9,423 nt of DNA from UBA7662 sp041688385 (lineage in GTDB: Bacteria; Bacteroidota; Bacteroidia; UBA7662). Of this stretch, positions 7,186-9,423 are shown piece by piece; within the stretch, counting starts at the first letter, position 1; each line of letters begins with the position of its first letter. The stretch lies in NCBI GenBank assembly GCA_041688385.1, contig JBDNIH010000081.1:1-9423 (forward strand). Direction: 5' to 3'. The notes under the pieces were generated by a model. It was not told where the DNA came from and ran no database searches. It worked only from the letters and a program-made list of their open reading frames with translations. The position numbers and the translations under genes were made by a program.

Positions 7186-8609
7186 AAGATATTCTCAATC
7201 ATTTTACCTGGTTTTTTGATGGGGCTATTTTATTTTATGTCATCCTCATCATCTCTTCCTACCTGCTTTTGGCGTACTATAGTGCCAAAGCACTGATTGA
7301 ATATTTACGTGTCTCCAAATTTATCAATCCACATGAATTGATGGCGTCGCCATTATCACCCAGTGTAAGTTTGATTGCGCCAGCCTATAACGAAGCCAAT
7401 ACCATAGTCGAAAACGTACGTTCACTATTGGCAATTCAATACCCTCATCTTGAAGTCATCGTTGTAAATGATGGAAGTAAAGATGAAACCTTACAATTGC
7501 TCATTGATGCGTATGCGCTCGTTCCATCCAACGAGTTGGTATACCATCAGATCAAGGCCAAAGAAATAAAAACCATCTACAAGTCCACCAAGCCAGTATT
7601 TGAAAATCTTCGGGTAATCGACAAAGCCAATGGAGGCAAGGCAGATGCTTTAAATTGTGGTTTAAATGTAGCTTCTTCGGAGTACATTGCTTGTATTGAC
7701 GTAGACTGCGTTCTAGCGCAGGATGCCATCATTAAAATGATTCAGCCATTCCTTTCTGGAAGTTCACCGTGCATTGCGACTGGTGGTGTTATCCGGATTG
7801 CCAACTCCTGTATTATTGAAGATGGACGACTGATTGATGTTATTTTACCCGATAATTTTTTAGCACGTTTTCAAGTATTAGAGTACATCAGGGCTTTTTT
7901 AATGGGGCGTATGGGCTGGAGCAAAGCCGATGGCCTTTTATTAATTTCAGGTGCTTTCGGCATCTTTAACAAAGAAATTGCAATTAAAGCAGGTGGCTAC
8001 GATCACAACACTGTAGGCGAGGACATGGAATTGATTGTGCGTATGCGGAGGTATATGATAGAGCGCAATCAAAAATACCGGGTAGAATTTATCCCCGATC
8101 CTTTATGCTGGACCGAAGCTCCATCCACCTATAAAGTGTTAGGACGTCAACGGAATCGGTGGATGCGCGGTACTATTGAAACGCTTCTACAACATAAAGT
8201 CATGTTTTTCAACCCTAAATACAAGGTTTTAGGCATGCTCAGTTACCCCTATTGGCTATTTTTTGAATGGCTAGCCCCAATCATTGAAATCGTAGGTTTG
8301 CTTTATTTTCTTATCTTATTGTTACTGGGTCAGCCCAACTATATTTTTAGCCTAAGCTTATTCGCTCTTGTTTATGCTTTTGCCATGTTTATGTCAACCC
8401 TAGCTATACTTTTCGATGAACTAACCTTCCATCAGTACAAGCGCAAGCGCGATATATTCAAATTACTGCTTGTGGCGCTCATTGAGCCCTTTATTCATCA
8501 CCCCATGGTAGTACGCTGGGGAATACAGGGAAATATAGATTTTTTAAAGGGCAAAAAAAGCTGGGGAGATATGACAAGAACCGGATTCACGAAAAAGGAG
8601 AAAAAATGA
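7182..8609 (+). CDS. Processive family-2 glycosyltransferase (PgaC-like polysaccharide synthase)
   Basis: This 475-residue inner-membrane enzyme is predicted to add sugars from a nucleotide-sugar donor to a growing polymer. A membrane helix (about 15-37) precedes a cytoplasmic GT-A domain (about 60-330). The motifs of processive family-2 synthases are in order: SLIAPAYNEANT at 63-74, Asp97 in VVNDGS, GGKADALN at 151-158 (like N-acetylglucosaminyl- and hyaluronan-type synthases), the DxD Asp173/Asp175 in IDVDC, GED at 279-281 with the likely base Asp281, and QRNRW at 323-327. Two or three C-terminal helices (about 352-383, 386-412, possibly 425-442) would form the translocation channel. It lacks the PilZ domain of bacterial cellulose synthase. 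Size and motifs are closest to PgaC-type enzymes, but the sugar is not determined by these motifs. It overlaps both neighbours by 4 bases. Confidence 0.93.
   Translation: MKDILNHFTWFFDGAILFYVILIISSYLLLAYYSAKALIEYLRVSKFINPHELMASPLSPSVSLIAPAYNEANTIVENVRSLLAIQYPHLEVIVVNDGSKDETLQLLIDAYALVPSNELVYHQIKAKEIKTIYKSTKPVFENLRVIDKANGGKADALNCGLNVASSEYIACIDVDCVLAQDAIIKMIQPFLSGSSPCIATGGVIRIANSCIIEDGRLIDVILPDNFLARFQVLEYIRAFLMGRMGWSKADGLLLISGAFGIFNKEIAIKAGGYDHNTVGEDMELIVRMRRYMIERNQKYRVEFIPDPLCWTEAPSTYKVLGRQRNRWMRGTIETLLQHKVMFFNPKYKVLGMLSYPYWLFFEWLAPIIEIVGLLYFLILLLLGQPNYIFSLSLFALVYAFAMFMSTLAILFDELTFHQYKRKRDIFKLLLVALIEPFIHHPMVVRWGIQGNIDFLKGKKSWGDMTRTGFTKKEKK
8595..8600 (+). promoter_or_regulatory. Shine-Dalgarno sequence before the last gene
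   Basis: AAGGAG lies inside the end of the glycosyltransferase gene, five bases before the ATG at 8606. It is the only strong ribosome-binding site I see at a gene start in this window. It supports the ATG at 8606 and suggests the last gene has its own initiation signal in addition to coupling through the ATGA overlap. Confidence 0.6.
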
Positions 8610-9423
8610 AACTTGCATGGTTTTTTGTCTGGTCTTTTAGAATAGTTTTTTTTACCGTTCTTTTGACACCAATTGTCATGTTTGTGCTGTGGTGGATAAA
8701 ACCGAGTAGCCAAGTCGGTATAACTATCATTGATAAAACCGTTCTAGACAAAAGGCATGAAGAGCATGAGTCCTTGTTTTGGCACCTCAACTACAATAAA
8801 TGGCAACACCCTGAAACGCAAAAACGGTACCGCGCATCGCAAGACTATTTTGGCTTTTTTCCTGAAAAAAAACAAAAATATAAGCTGTTGGGCTTAGAAG
8901 GGAAATCAAAACTGGCACTCGACAGCATTGCTTTCAATTCAAAGTATCTCTACATCGTTGATTCGTACGGTATCTACCACAATGAGTGGTACGACGATGG
9001 TGATGAGAAGGAACGCTCTAAACATTTGTATGGTGGATTGTCAAAAGAAGACCTTTATCTACTTAAAAAAATGGATAGCGCAGGAAAGACAATCATTGCA
9101 GAGTTTAATACCATTGCGAATCCAACAAAAGTGGACATTAGGAAACAGTTTGAGGATCAATTTGGCCTCAAATGGTCAGGCTGGATTGGTCGTAATTTTG
9201 AATCGTTAGACACAATTCGGAATAAGGAACTACCGTCCTGGCTCATTCAAAACTACGTCAAACAGTATGAAAAATGGCCATTCACAAATGCTGGAATAGT
9301 TTTCGTTAATGAAAATGATCGCATTGAAATCCTAGAAATAGGTACTGCTTTAAAAGAAAGTGTTCCAATGATATATACCCATAAATCTTTTGTGGATGCT
9401 TCAGGCATGGATGCTTCTGTGTA
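8606..9423 (+). CDS. Membrane-anchored protein of unknown function, cut by the right edge
   Basis: The frame is open from ATG 8606 to the window end (272 codons, no stop). It overlaps the glycosyltransferase stop by 4 bases and has a good ribosome site. Residues about 10-31 form one membrane helix (RIVFFTVLLTPIVMFVLWW), and the remainder is probably periplasmic. The next part (about 37-205) looks like an alpha/beta domain: GITIIDKTV at 38-46, YLYIVDSYGIYHNEWY at 114-129, LYGGLSKEDL at 141-150, GKTIIAEFNT at 160-169 and WSGWIGRNFESL at 190-201. Strands ending in Asp, then YGGL and a GK-II-AEFNT strand, suggest a Rossmann-like or class-I-amidotransferase-like fold without an evident catalytic Cys; this is an impression only. 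I do not recognise the family. Its place directly after the synthase suggests a role in modification, export or control of the polymer. Confidence 0.85.
   Translation, partial: MKLAWFFVWSFRIVFFTVLLTPIVMFVLWWIKPSSQVGITIIDKTVLDKRHEEHESLFWHLNYNKWQHPETQKRYRASQDYFGFFPEKKQKYKLLGLEGKSKLALDSIAFNSKYLYIVDSYGIYHNEWYDDGDEKERSKHLYGGLSKEDLYLLKKMDSAGKTIIAEFNTIANPTKVDIRKQFEDQFGLKWSGWIGRNFESLDTIRNKELPSWLIQNYVKQYEKWPFTNAGIVFVNENDRIEILEIGTALKESVPMIYTHKSFVDASGMDASV

Noticed and set aside
8928..9209. 93-codon plus-strand frame near the right end
   Set aside because: It overlaps in another frame the open, coupled and ribosome-site-preceded gene from 8606, and its translation has no domain-like pattern.

Overview
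The window looks like a chromosomal segment of a member of the Bacteroidota. This is inferred from the AT-rich composition, the near absence of Shine-Dalgarno sequences before most starts, and the protein types (a secreted TPR protein, a YaiO-type outer-membrane barrel, a Bacteroidota-like acetyl-CoA synthetase). I see no tRNA, rRNA, insertion sequence, integrase or CRISPR array. Both ends are cut inside genes.

Left part (1-4000). A minus-strand gene running off the left edge encodes an exported TPR-repeat protein. It diverges from a YeiH-family membrane protein (a putative anion/sulfate exporter). That gene converges, with only 16 bases between stop codons, on a complete minus-strand AMP-forming acetyl-CoA synthetase (acs). 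These are ordinary housekeeping or accessory genes. The TPR gene does carry a 13-bp hairpin that overlaps its start codon.

Middle (4000-4443). A 444-base stretch with no convincing gene separates acs from the next operon. It contains an extended imperfect hairpin (about 4246-4345) whose outer stem includes G-T pairs that favour a plus-strand RNA, plus two smaller inverted repeats. This is a candidate structured leader or small RNA.

Right part (4444-9423). Five plus-strand genes are packed with 4-base ATGA overlaps or a 1-base gap, so they form one operon: a receiver-only response regulator; a secreted TPR plus YaiO-type outer-membrane beta-barrel; a membrane-anchored HEAT-repeat protein; a processive family-2 glycosyltransferase with all catalytic motifs; and an unrecognised membrane-anchored protein cut by the right edge. 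By analogy with PgaA (TPR plus outer-membrane porin) and PgaC (GT2 synthase) this reads as a synthase-dependent exopolysaccharide assembly and export system. The synthase would polymerise and move the chain across the inner membrane, and the barrel might provide the outer-membrane exit. The HEAT protein and the last protein are the unfamiliar parts and the best candidates for something not yet described. The polymer and the export assignment are inferences; the enzyme class, the barrel family and the operon structure are read from the sequence.
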